From an uncultured Eubacteriales bacterium (GTDB lineage Bacteria > Bacillota > Clostridia > Oscillospirales > UBA644): a stretch of DNA of 64,000 nucleotides. Of this stretch, positions 26,301-33,842 are shown in pieces. Below the pieces are notes generated by a model. It did not search any database and was not told the origin of the DNA. It saw nothing but the letters and a program-made list of their open reading frames with translations. The DNA lies in the NCBI GenBank assembly GCA_905207625.1, contig CAJLLT010000001.1, forward strand, positions 62,001 to 126,000, given 5' to 3'. The number at the start of each line of letters is the position of its first letter. Within the stretch, counting starts at the first letter, position 1. The position numbers and the translations under genes are program-made.

Positions 26301-27248
26301 TCAGTTCTCCTTTTCCCCGCCGGATCCGGGCTTTTTGTCGATCCGTACAACACCGGAATTAAGTACTATCGCCGCGAGTACGATAAAAATTCCTATAACC
26401 TTCAGTGTTCCCATTTCCTGCCCGAGTATCAGCCAACCGGCAAGAGCAGCCACAGCAGGCTCAACGGAAGCGGTCACGGACGCCTTTCCGGGTTCGGTTC
26501 CCTCTAGACCCTTGGTATACAGAATATAAGGCAACGCGGCGGAAACCACACCTATTCCTATTACCATGGGCAGGACCCTCACTCCGGTGCCGACAAGTAT
26601 CCCCACACTGGCCCCGATATCCGAACCGGCGATGAGCATCATGGGAAGAGTTCCTATTGTTCCGAAAATGAAAGTATAAAGGGTGACGGTAAGACTCTTG
26701 TATCCCCTGTCAAGGGCAAAACGGCTGAATATGGAATAAGAAGCATACCCCAGACCGGAGGCAAGCCCGCAGAGTATTCCCTCCGCATTGCCGCTGACGC
26801 CGCTGCCGATAAGTCCGGTAACAAAACAGCAACCTATTATTGCGATCACAGCGGAGACAGCCTTCACAGGAGTGATCTTTTCCTTGAAAACTATAGCGGA
26901 AAGGATCATTACGAACACGGGAGCGGTATACAGAAGGACCGCAGCCATAGCGACATCATCCGTAAGCACGATGCAGCGGAAATAGAAAAGGGTCTGTATC
27001 AGCAGGCTTATCATTCCCGTGCAGGCAAAGCACCAGATATCCTTCAGTTTTATTCTGAACAGACTTCTGTCCGCGATCAGCAGAAATATTACAAGGGCAA
27101 CCGTGGCGCTGACCACACGGATGCCGGTTATCGCGCCGGAATCAAGACCGAGTTTTTTGAAATAATCGACAAAAACGCCCATCAGCCCCCACAGCGTTCC
27201 TGCGGCGGCGATGGAAATAAGGCTCAGCACTTCTTTTTTACGGGACAT
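26301..27248 (-). CDS. EamA/DMT-family permease
   Basis: The 315-residue protein has ten predicted helices in two EamA repeats (AAAGTLWGLMGVFVDYF at the start of the first, GLASGLGYASYSIFSRFAL at the second). The family exports or imports metabolites such as amino acids and their derivatives. The substrate is unknown. It is the first gene of an operon with nrdG, read from the promoter at 27395-27423, with an unusually long 140-base leader. Confidence 0.88.
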   Translation of the reverse strand: MSRKKEVLSLISIAAAGTLWGLMGVFVDYFKKLGLDSGAITGIRVVSATVALVIFLLIADRSLFRIKLKDIWCFACTGMISLLIQTLFYFRCIVLTDDVAMAAVLLYTAPVFVMILSAIVFKEKITPVKAVSAVIAIIGCCFVTGLIGSGVSGNAEGILCGLASGLGYASYSIFSRFALDRGYKSLTVTLYTFIFGTIGTLPMMLIAGSDIGASVGILVGTGVRVLPMVIGIGVVSAALPYILYTKGLEGTEPGKASVTASVEPAVAALAGWLILGQEMGTLKVIGIFIVLAAIVLNSGVVRIDKKPGSGGEKEN

Positions 27249-27388
27249 GGCAGTTTTCTTTTTCTTCCTTCTCTTGATTTATTCTTCATCCGTTCCGGAA
27301 AGGTTTCCCGCAGCTTTAGTTACGGAGCACCCTATTCCGGCATTGAAACACATGGCAAAACCCGGAGCCTTTCGGAGCAAGGTTCAGC
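27249..27388 (-). other. 140-base 5' leader of the EamA-nrdG operon
   Basis: The predicted transcript start near 27388 leaves about 140 bases before the EamA start. The leader is G+C-richer than the neighbouring gaps and has short possible helices (CCGGAATAGG, CTCCG repeats, TTTCCGGAA). I could not match it to a known riboswitch, including cobalamin, SAM and T-box elements. No gene is visible in it. Confidence 0.35.
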
Positions 27389-27394
27389 GGGTCT

Positions 27395-27423
27395 ATTTTA
27401 CCATAAACATACCTTGTTGTCAA
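27395..27423 (-). promoter_or_regulatory. Promoter of the EamA-nrdG operon
   Basis: Minus-strand TTGACA (27418-27423) and TAAAAT (27395-27400) with a 17-base spacer. Confidence 0.75.
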
Positions 27424-27518
27424 TCTTCGCCCTGACCGGCACTGCGCAAAAAAATGCGTCAGTACAGGCGTTTCAGTCCGGAAACACATAAATTTCATAT
27501 AAAGTTCACACGCCAAGG

Positions 27519-27547
27519 TTTACTTTTATACCATTTAGTGGTATAAT
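27519..27547 (+). promoter_or_regulatory. Promoter of the metal ABC importer with an internal palindrome
   Basis: TTTACT (27519-27524) and TATAAT (27542-27547) are 17 bases apart. The inverted repeat TTATACCA-N5-TGGTATAA (27526-27546) covers the spacer and -10, a candidate repressor site. Confidence 0.75.
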
Positions 27548-27555
27548 CTTAAATA

Positions 27556-27570
27556 TGAAAATCATTTTCA
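27556..27570. promoter_or_regulatory. Fur-family 7-1-7 operator at the importer transcription start
   Basis: TGAAAAT-C-ATTTTCA is a perfect 7-1-7 inverted repeat, the form bound by Fur, Zur and PerR dimers. It sits on the predicted transcription start, where binding would block transcription when the metal is plentiful. The regulator gene is not in this window. Confidence 0.7.
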
Positions 27571-27599
27571 AATTCCCTTTACGGAGGCACGTTTCCAAG

Positions 27600-28559
27600 G
27601 TGAAAAAAACGCTTGTTTCTGCACTTTTACTCGCATTAACCCTCTCTTTGATCTGCACGGGATGCGGGAAAGAGCCAACCGTAAAGGATGACACCTTTAC
27701 CATAATAACCTCGTCGTTTCCGTCTTTTGATTTTGCCCGTAATATCGCCGGAGACAGGGCTGAAGTGAAAATGCTTCTTTCCCCGGGACAGGAAGCCCAC
27801 GGATACGAACCTTCCCCGAAGGATATAATAGCCATAAGGAACTGTGATCTGTTTATCTATAACGGCGGAGAAAATGAGGTATGGGTTGAAAAACTTATCG
27901 AAGACATACCAGGGCTGTCCGCGATGAAGATGACGGACTGCGTTCCGCTTCTCCGGGAGGAAATCAGTGAAGGAATGCAGACACACGACCACGAAGAGGA
28001 CGAAGAAAGTCATGACGGTGACTCGGAATTTGAGGAACATGTCTGGCTGAGCCCGAAAAACGCCCTGCTTATATGCGAAGCCATTAAAAACAGGCTTTGC
28101 GATGCCGACCCCGAGGGTACGGAAAAATATCTTGAAAACTTCGCATCTTATTCGGAAGAACTGAAGAAGCTTGACGGGCTTTTCACCGAAGTGGTCCGGA
28201 CATCTCCGGGAAAAACGATCGTAGTCGGCGACAGATTCCCTTTCCTTTACCTGGTCCGGGAGTATGGATTGAATTATTATGCCGCTTTTCCGGGATGTGC
28301 CTCGGACACCGAACCGGGAGCCAAGACCGTGGCATTTCTCATTGAAAAGGTCCGTCAGGAAAACATTCCGATCGTATTTTTTATTGAGTTTTCCAACGGC
28401 AAAACGGCAAGGGCAATAGCAAGCGAAAGCGGTGCGGAAACGGCGCTTCTCCACTCCTGCCACAATGTTACAAAGGATGAATTTGAATCCGGTGCATCGT
28501 ATCTGACTCTGATGAGAGCAAATGCGGAAGCGTTGCGCAAAGCACTGGAAAGGAAATAA
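27600..28559 (+). CDS. Zinc/manganese ABC transporter substrate-binding lipoprotein (ZnuA-like)
   Basis: A cluster A-I metal-binding lipoprotein of about 319 residues. The signal ends in the lipobox LICTGC. Metal-ligand regions include SPGQEAHGYEPSPKDI (His), the His/Asp/Glu-rich loop with THDHEEDEESHDGD, EEHVWLSPKNA (His) and GDRFPFLYL. The His-rich loop favours zinc. I chose GTG 27600, downstream of ACGGAGG, because ATG 27555 lies on the transcription start and inside the operator and would add an atypical leader to the signal peptide. ATG 27555 remains possible. It is first in a three-gene operon. Confidence 0.88.
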   Translation: MKKTLVSALLLALTLSLICTGCGKEPTVKDDTFTIITSSFPSFDFARNIAGDRAEVKMLLSPGQEAHGYEPSPKDIIAIRNCDLFIYNGGENEVWVEKLIEDIPGLSAMKMTDCVPLLREEISEGMQTHDHEEDEESHDGDSEFEEHVWLSPKNALLICEAIKNRLCDADPEGTEKYLENFASYSEELKKLDGLFTEVVRTSPGKTIVVGDRFPFLYLVREYGLNYYAAFPGCASDTEPGAKTVAFLIEKVRQENIPIVFFIEFSNGKTARAIASESGAETALLHSCHNVTKDEFESGASYLTLMRANAEALRKALERK

Positions 28560-28560
28560 A

Positions 28561-29280
28561 ATGGCGCTTATTGAATGTAAAGACGTCTGCCTTGCATACG
28601 AAGGCAGGACCGTGGTTTCCGATCTCAGTTTTTCGGTAAACTCCGGGGATATGCTGTGTATAATCGGAGAAAACGGCTCAGGTAAAAGCACACTTATAAA
28701 AGCCCTTCTCGGACTGATAAAGACTGCGGGGGGAGAAATAACATTTTCCGACGGGCTTCACCGGAACCAGATAGGATACCTGCCCCAGAAAACGGGAATA
28801 CAAAAGGATTTCCCCGCTTCGGTGGAAGAAGTTGTCCTCTCCGGAACGCTCAACAACCACCGGTTCTGCCCCGTGTACACAAAGACGGACCGGGCCGAGG
28901 CGAAAAAGAACATGAAACGGCTCGGGATACTTCCCATATCGGGAAGATCGTACCAGAATCTTTCCGGAGGTCAGCAACAGCGGGTGCTTCTCGCAAGAGC
29001 TCTTTGCGCGACAAAGAAACTGCTTCTGCTGGACGAGCCCACCGCAGGGCTTGATCCCATCGTCACGGAGGAAATGTACGACATCATCCGGGACCTGAAC
29101 CGGAACGACGGCATTACCGTCATAATGGTGACCCACGATATACACGCGGCGATGAAATACGCCACACATATACTGCATCTGAAAGCCTCTCCCCTGTTTT
29201 TCGGCTCCGCAAAAGATTACGCGGGAAGCGAAGTGGGAAAAGCTTTTCTTGGGAAAGGCTGTGTACACGACGATGATTGA
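28561..29280 (+). CDS. Metal ABC transporter ATP-binding protein (ZnuC-like)
   Basis: The 239-residue ATPase has Walker A GENGSGKST, the signature LSGGQQQR, Walker B LLLLDEPTAGLD and the switch His in MVTHD. The start MALIECKDVCLAYEG lies one base after the znuA stop, and the gene overlaps the permease by 8 bases. It energises metal uptake with the adjoining lipoprotein and permease. Confidence 0.93.
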   Translation: MALIECKDVCLAYEGRTVVSDLSFSVNSGDMLCIIGENGSGKSTLIKALLGLIKTAGGEITFSDGLHRNQIGYLPQKTGIQKDFPASVEEVVLSGTLNNHRFCPVYTKTDRAEAKKNMKRLGILPISGRSYQNLSGGQQQRVLLARALCATKKLLLLDEPTAGLDPIVTEEMYDIIRDLNRNDGITVIMVTHDIHAAMKYATHILHLKASPLFFGSAKDYAGSEVGKAFLGKGCVHDDD

Positions 29281-30106
29281 AGCTCTCCGTCAGATGTTTG
29301 CCTTCGATTTCATGCGCAATGCATTGCTTGTAGGTGCGGCGGTCTCTCTTTGCGCGGCTCTGCTGGGTGTCAGCCTTGTACTGAAAAGATATTCAATGAT
29401 CGGGGACGGACTTTCCCACGTCGGTTTCGGTGCTATGGCAATAGCGGCGGTACTCAACCTTGCACCTCTTGCCGTCGCAGTTCCGGTAGTGATAGCGGCG
29501 GCGTTCCTGCTTCTCCGCATAAGTTCTTCGGCAAAAATAAAGGGAGATGCGGCGGTGGCACTGATATCCACCGGGGCGCTGGCGATCGGTGTAATGGCGA
29601 TTTCCGTGAAAAAGGGAATGAACACCGACGTATATAATTATATGTTCGGCAGTATACTGTCAATGTCGACTTCCGATGTTTACGTAAGTATGTCACTTGC
29701 GGCGGCAGTACTGATACTTTTCGTACTGTTCTATCATAAGCTGTTCGCCGTCACGTTTGATGAAACCTTTGCCCGTGCCACAGGAACGAATGCTTCTGCG
29801 TACAATGCCCTGCTGGCTCTTCTGACAGCGATAACAATAGTCCTCGGAATGAGAATGATGGGAGCTATGCTTATATCCAGTCTGGTAATCTTCCCCGCCC
29901 TGTCGGCGATGCGGGTATGCCGGACTTTCCGCGGCGTTGTCGTCTGCTCGGCAATTATCAGCCTTGTTTGCTTTACGGCAGGAATGACCATCTCCTACCT
30001 TTGGGACACCCCCGCAGGTGCGGGTGTTGTCTGCGCAAATATAGCGGCTTTTCTCGCTTTTTCCGCGGTCGGACTTCTCCGTGGCGGAATGAAAAAAAAG
30101 AACTGA
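29273..30106 (+). CDS. Metal ABC transporter permease (ZnuB-like)
   Basis: A 277-residue permease with about eight helices of the ABC-3 family. Visible signatures are GVSLVLKRYSMIGDGLSHVGFGAMAIA, DETFARATG and GMRMMGAMLISSLVIFPALSAM. I chose ATG 29273, coupled to the ATPase by an ATGATTGA overlap. It completes the zinc/manganese importer. Confidence 0.93.
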   Translation: MIEALRQMFAFDFMRNALLVGAAVSLCAALLGVSLVLKRYSMIGDGLSHVGFGAMAIAAVLNLAPLAVAVPVVIAAAFLLLRISSSAKIKGDAAVALISTGALAIGVMAISVKKGMNTDVYNYMFGSILSMSTSDVYVSMSLAAAVLILFVLFYHKLFAVTFDETFARATGTNASAYNALLALLTAITIVLGMRMMGAMLISSLVIFPALSAMRVCRTFRGVVVCSAIISLVCFTAGMTISYLWDTPAGAGVVCANIAAFLAFSAVGLLRGGMKKKN

Positions 30107-30159
30107 ATGTGACCCAACCGGTCTTTTGACCGTTGAATAATTTTGTGGAGGAAGAAACC

Positions 30160-30780
30160 ATGCTATGTAAAAACTGCGGTACAGATATTCCCGAAAGCGC
30201 AAAATTCTGTCCTGTATGCGGCACGGCAGCCGTTGCCGCCGAGGAAAAACAGCCCGAAACAGAGGTTGTCACCGACGTGGTGACGGAACCCGCGGTTGAA
30301 CAGCCGGAGGCAGCCGCCGAAGCGGTTACAGCAACTGCGACAGAAAAGGAACCGGAGATAATACCTGAACCGGTCGCAGAGATACCGGAAGAAAAAACCG
30401 AACCGAAACCTGAACCCAAGCCGGAACCGGTCAGGGATAAAAAACCGGAGACCAAAAAGGAACAGACCTACCGGATACCGGATCCCGAGGTTATCCCGGA
30501 CAAGAAGTCCCCGTATTACACCCTTTCAGTGGGTCAGTGGTTCTGGACCCTGCTGTTGCTGATGATCCCGGTGGTCAATGTTGTCGTATGGCTTGTGTGG
30601 CTTTTCGGAGGTTCCAGATACAGAACAAGAACAAACTTTGTCAGAGGTCAGCTTGTACTGTGGCTCGTTTTCACGGTGCTTACCCTTGCCGCATGTATAG
30701 TTCTCATATTTGCTTTCCCCGAAATCTGGGCAACTGTGGTTGATTTCATCAACAGCTACCGCCCAATGCCCCTGACCTGA
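30160..30780 (+). CDS. Zinc-ribbon membrane protein with acidic repeat linker
   Basis: The 206-residue protein starts with a zinc ribbon (MLCKNCGTDIPESAKFCPVCG). A Pro/Glu/Lys linker rich in EPKPEPKPEP follows, then two C-terminal helices (WFWTLLLLMIPVVNVVVWLVW and LVLWLVFTVLTLAACIVLIFAF). Such proteins are common in Clostridia with no defined function. GGAGG precedes the ATG. It follows the metal importer by 53 bases and may be cotranscribed, which would fit a zinc-responsive role, but that is inference. Confidence 0.75.
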   Translation: MLCKNCGTDIPESAKFCPVCGTAAVAAEEKQPETEVVTDVVTEPAVEQPEAAAEAVTATATEKEPEIIPEPVAEIPEEKTEPKPEPKPEPVRDKKPETKKEQTYRIPDPEVIPDKKSPYYTLSVGQWFWTLLLLMIPVVNVVVWLVWLFGGSRYRTRTNFVRGQLVLWLVFTVLTLAACIVLIFAFPEIWATVVDFINSYRPMPLT

Positions 30781-30800
30781 GCCTTATAAATGAAGAAGAA

Positions 30801-30840
30801 ATACCCCGGAGATCCAGAATCTCCGGGGTATTATTATTTT
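30801..30840 (+). terminator. Intrinsic terminator after the importer/zinc-ribbon genes
   Basis: ATACCCCGGAGAT (30801-30813) pairs with ATCTCCGGGGTAT (30819-30831), followed by TATTATTTTC on the plus strand. Confidence 0.85.
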
Positions 30841-30852
30841 CATCACGGTATT

Positions 30853-31662
30853 TCAGGCTATGCTTTTCTTTTCTTCCGCAACTGCTTCGGGGTGGGATTT
30901 AATGTATTTGGTCCATTTTATATAACCGTAAGTGGTATTTGTCAGATAGCCGGCCTTGAGTATCAGAAGAATCCACTGTCCGGCCATTATATTGAGTACG
31001 ATCTCAATAATCGCAACTATGTACCAGGCTATCCATTGCTCGCGGTAACGCAGCAGGATGAACACACCGTTCGCCATTCCCACGGCGCTTGCACAGGCAT
31101 CAAGATAAAGGGATACATCCCGGACAACGGCATTGTATGACATTATGCCTTCGATTTCTATAAAAGAGAGAAGATAGCCAACCGCAACCGTCCACACGGC
31201 GATGCAGGCTATAAGAATAATATCCTGTTTGACGGTAAGTTTACGGACGGCGGTCACCTCATGGTCATCCTTGTCCTTATGCCTGTTCCAGTTGATATAG
31301 CTGATTATATCGATGGGTATCCAGAAAAACAGAGTTACGGCACAGGTTGCCCAACGGTATGCGCAGACGATACATATAGCGATCTCCGTGATCTCCACCA
31401 GGAGAGAAACAAGGAAATTGTATTTGCTTTGTTTGGAAATAAGCAGCTCGCAGGCAACGTTTGATATTATGTCTATCAGGTACAGTATTGTGATCAGTTT
31501 CGGGTTTATCGCAAGTTCCTCGGAATCCTCGGGAAAAATGAAGCTGAAAGCCACCGCGAGGATCACTATTGAGAAAAACCATATTTTTTCGTAAAGGCTG
31601 AAATAATTCCAGAGATCTTTGCATCTCTGACCAAAAGTCTTTTTATTGAGTTCCATATTCAA
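30853..31662 (-). CDS. pnuC: PnuC-family nicotinamide riboside/vitamin transporter
   Basis: A 269-residue protein with about seven helices. The PnuC signature is clear in FFWIPIDIISYINWNRHKD, NGVFILLRYREQWIAWYIVAI and LKAGYLTNTTYGYIKW. PnuC proteins carry nicotinamide riboside, or related vitamins, by facilitated diffusion, with trapping by phosphorylation. It begins 3 bases after the HAD phosphatase stop on the same strand, so the two form an operon. Whether the HAD enzyme handles a nucleotide is unknown. Confidence 0.85.
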   Translation of the reverse strand: MNMELNKKTFGQRCKDLWNYFSLYEKIWFFSIVILAVAFSFIFPEDSEELAINPKLITILYLIDIISNVACELLISKQSKYNFLVSLLVEITEIAICIVCAYRWATCAVTLFFWIPIDIISYINWNRHKDKDDHEVTAVRKLTVKQDIILIACIAVWTVAVGYLLSFIEIEGIMSYNAVVRDVSLYLDACASAVGMANGVFILLRYREQWIAWYIVAIIEIVLNIMAGQWILLILKAGYLTNTTYGYIKWTKYIKSHPEAVAEEKKSIA

Positions 31663-31665
31663 ATC

Positions 31666-32301
31666 CTATCTTATAGTGTCAAGGATCTGCCACGCGCCGT
31701 CCAACACCGGACAGTTGCATTTTTCCAATCTCTTACGGGACTGATGACCGTTGCAGAGAAGGATGACGTCCGCATCTATGGCACGGGCGACCTCGTAATC
31801 ATGTGTTGTGTCCCCTATGAAAAGCTTTTGTCCCGGGGGCGCCCTGTGAGCCCATTTCGTAGCCATTTCCTTTTTGCTTGAAGCATAGATATCATCTCTG
31901 CCGCATATTTCGGAAAAATACCCGGAAAGATCTATAAGGTCAAGCTGTCGCAAAAGCATTTCCTTTTCCGAAGCGGAAATAATCACCTGTTCCACATCAC
32001 GGCTCCGGAAAAACTTAAGCACAGGTTTTACCCCGCGGCACGCGACCGGATTTTCCGCGTCAAGGTAAGCTTTCACCCACTCGTTTGCGACATCGTCAAA
32101 ACGTTCCCGGGTAAAGTCGAAGCCTACGTCTTTGTAATAATCAATAATCGGAAAGCGGAAAACATCACGGTACTCCCGCTCGGTTTTCACCGGAGGAAGT
32201 CCGCGCCGGGACAGGAGGACATTAAGGGCTGTGATCCCGGTGGAAACATCGTCAAGCAACGTTCCGTTGAAATCCCAGATAACATATCTGTAATCCTTCA
32301 T
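31666..32301 (-). CDS. HAD-family hydrolase (phosphatase)
   Basis: The 211-residue enzyme has HAD motif I VIWDFNGTLLDD, motif II QVIISASEKE, a lysine (SSKKEMA) and motif III IGDTTHDYEVARA. The second Asp of motif I is replaced by Asn (DFNGT), which occurs in some HAD phosphatases. The cap is C1-type and helical. The start is ATG 32301. It is cotranscribed with pnuC from a promoter that overlaps the neighbouring tspO terminator. Confidence 0.85.
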   Translation of the reverse strand: MKDYRYVIWDFNGTLLDDVSTGITALNVLLSRRGLPPVKTEREYRDVFRFPIIDYYKDVGFDFTRERFDDVANEWVKAYLDAENPVACRGVKPVLKFFRSRDVEQVIISASEKEMLLRQLDLIDLSGYFSEICGRDDIYASSKKEMATKWAHRAPPGQKLFIGDTTHDYEVARAIDADVILLCNGHQSRKRLEKCNCPVLDGAWQILDTIR

Positions 32302-32333
32302 TTCCGTCCCCCTGAAAAAGCAATATTTGTGAC

Positions 32334-32362
32334 AGTATAACATAAAATCGCCGTCTTTTCAA
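32334..32362 (-). promoter_or_regulatory. Promoter of the HAD-pnuC operon, inside the tspO terminator
   Basis: Minus-strand TTGAAA (32357-32362) and TATACT (32334-32339) are 17 bases apart. Most of this promoter lies within the hairpin at 32344-32381. Confidence 0.65.
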
Positions 32363-32381
32363 TAACAAAGACGGCGATTTT
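32344..32381 (-). terminator. Strong terminator of tspO
   Basis: AAAATCGCCGTCTTT (32344-32358) pairs with AAAGACGGCGATTTT (32367-32381), a 15-bp perfect stem downstream of tspO on the minus strand, with T-rich sequence on both sides. Confidence 0.8.
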
Positions 32382-32395
32382 GCTTTTTTTTCGAT

Positions 32396-32875
32396 TTAAT
32401 TCATCCGATATATCATAAAATTCAGATATCCGGCGAAGGTGACCCAAAGCAGGTACGGGATCTGCAGATATCCGGTCCAGGGACGTATGGAGGCAAAGGA
32501 GAGAATGTTGAGAAGTACCGCAAGCCACAGGAGTATCAGACAGACGAAAGCCGCGAGATAATTGCCTGTTCCGAAAAAAATAATGGTCCAGAGGAAATTC
32601 AGCGCCAGCTGAAAAGCATATATCCCGAGAGAATTCCGGCGCAGACGCCGTTTAACCTTCGCCGTGGCAACACCGAAAGCCGAAAAACCCATAAGCAGAT
32701 ACAGAACCGTCCACACTATGGGAAAAACTATCGCCGGAGGTGTGAGGGCCGGTTTTGAGATATCTTCAAATGCCGCCATGCCTCCGGATGTCAGGGCTGC
32801 GGCAAGCCCGCCCACTATCAGAGGTATGGTGAGATTGAGAATAAGTATCAGAAGTTTTCTTGTTTTACTTTTCAT
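32396..32875 (-). CDS. TspO/MBR family tryptophan-rich sensory protein
   Basis: A 159-residue, five-helix TspO protein. Signature strings are KPALTPPAIVFPIVWTVLYLLMG, AFQLALNFLWTIIFFG and PYLLWVTFAGYLNFMIY. Family members bind porphyrins and other ligands in the membrane and are linked to stress responses. The gene is monocistronic and divergent from the XRE regulator. Confidence 0.92.
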   Translation of the reverse strand: MKSKTRKLLILILNLTIPLIVGGLAAALTSGGMAAFEDISKPALTPPAIVFPIVWTVLYLLMGFSAFGVATAKVKRRLRRNSLGIYAFQLALNFLWTIIFFGTGNYLAAFVCLILLWLAVLLNILSFASIRPWTGYLQIPYLLWVTFAGYLNFMIYRMN

Positions 32876-32984
32876 TTCGGAGCCTCCGCACGGTTTTTTA
32901 CCTTATTCTATTCTTTTATTGGCACAATATTGCTTTTTTATACCGAAAGAAGCGTAAATTCCGAATTATTTCACAAACTACCAC

Positions 32985-33013
32985 TTGACAAATCACGTTG
33001 CGTGATATACAAT
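32985..33013 (+). promoter_or_regulatory. Promoter of the XRE/ImmA-like pair with operator in the spacer
   Basis: TTGACA (32985-32990) and TACAAT (33008-33013) are 17 bases apart. The perfect inverted repeat ATCACG-TTG-CGTGAT (32992-33006) fills the spacer, which points to autorepression by the XRE protein. Confidence 0.75.
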
Positions 33014-33052
33014 ATTACCAGAATATACTGAATCACTTTTGGGAGCGCTTTC

Positions 33053-33451
33053 ATGACTTTCAATACGAAACTTAAAGCTCTGAGAAAAAAGAACAGAATG
33101 ACGCAGAAGGATCTTGCGGAAAATCTTGAAGTTGCACTTAGCACGGTGGCAATGTGGGAAACGGCTAACCGGGAGCCCGATATTGCCATGCTGAAAAAAA
33201 TATCCGACTTTTTTGATATTTCAATTGAGGTCCTGCTTGACGACTCAATGAGCGTGGATGACAGCGGGCAGATATTCATCGGCCAGGGTGAAGTCCGGAC
33301 GACTTACGATGACCTGCGGGATATCCGCCGGCTGCTGCACGATCGCCCTGAGATGCAGATGCTGTTTTCTGTCACCAAAAACGCCAGCAGAGAAGATATC
33401 GAACGCGCCGTAAAGATCATCGAAGCACTTAAGGAATCATCTCAGCAATAA
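33053..33451 (+). CDS. XRE-family helix-turn-helix regulator
   Basis: The 132-residue protein has an N-terminal Cro/CI-type HTH (KLKALRKKNRMTQKDLAENLEVALSTVAMWETANREPDIAML in outline) and an acidic C-terminal region. It is the ImmR-like partner of the next gene. The palindrome within its promoter suggests self-control. No phage genes surround it, so this is probably a chromosomal stress switch rather than a prophage repressor. Confidence 0.9.
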   Translation: MTFNTKLKALRKKNRMTQKDLAENLEVALSTVAMWETANREPDIAMLKKISDFFDISIEVLLDDSMSVDDSGQIFIGQGEVRTTYDDLRDIRRLLHDRPEMQMLFSVTKNASREDIERAVKIIEALKESSQQ

Positions 33452-33480
33452 TTCTGACCGAAGGGAGCCGCCGCTGCGAT

Positions 33481-33693
33481 TTGAGCGAAATATACATAAG
33501 AACCGTCGTCCTGCCTCTCACCGTTCGCGGAGTGACAGTTGTGGACGGAGACGGCAATTACAATGTCTACATCAATTCTCGGCTGTCCAGTGACGAACAA
33601 AAACAAACCCTCCTCCACGAGATGACTCATGTTCGCAGAGGGGATTTTGAAAGCTTCGAGGATATAGATGAGCTTGAGAAAGGTCTTCCGTAG
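33481..33693 (+). CDS. Small ImmA/IrrE-like metallopeptidase domain protein
   Basis: Only 70 residues, with the zinc-peptidase motif HEMTH in EQKQTLLHEMTHVRRGDF and the preceding YNVYINSRLSSDEQ strand typical of ImmA/IrrE (DUF955) proteins. ImmA enzymes are normally 120 residues or more, so this is a minimal version. The start is probably TTG 33481, with AAGGGAG 13 bases upstream. It lies 29 bases after the XRE gene. It may cleave the XRE repressor under stress, by analogy with ImmA/ImmR. Confidence 0.7.
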   Translation: MSEIYIRTVVLPLTVRGVTVVDGDGNYNVYINSRLSSDEQKQTLLHEMTHVRRGDFESFEDIDELEKGLP

Positions 33694-33741
33694 AAACAGG
33701 TAAAACCCTGTCTGACACAATAACGATACAATAATATGATC

Positions 33742-33776
33742 AATTCCCCCTGAGCACAGAGTTCTCAGGGGGAATT
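33742..33776 (+). terminator. Terminator of the XRE/ImmA-like operon
   Basis: AATTCCCCCTGAG (33742-33754) pairs with CTCAGGGGGAATT (33764-33776), followed by TTCCGTTTT. Confidence 0.75.
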
Positions 33777-33842
33777 TCCGTTTTAATTTTCACCTGTCAA
33801 ATAAAGCTTTGCGGCTTTACAGTGTTCGTGTGTTTATTGGGT

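Noticed and set aside
33053..33693. XRE/ImmA-like pair as a prophage or ICE control region
   Set aside because: No integrase, structural phage or conjugation genes occur anywhere near.
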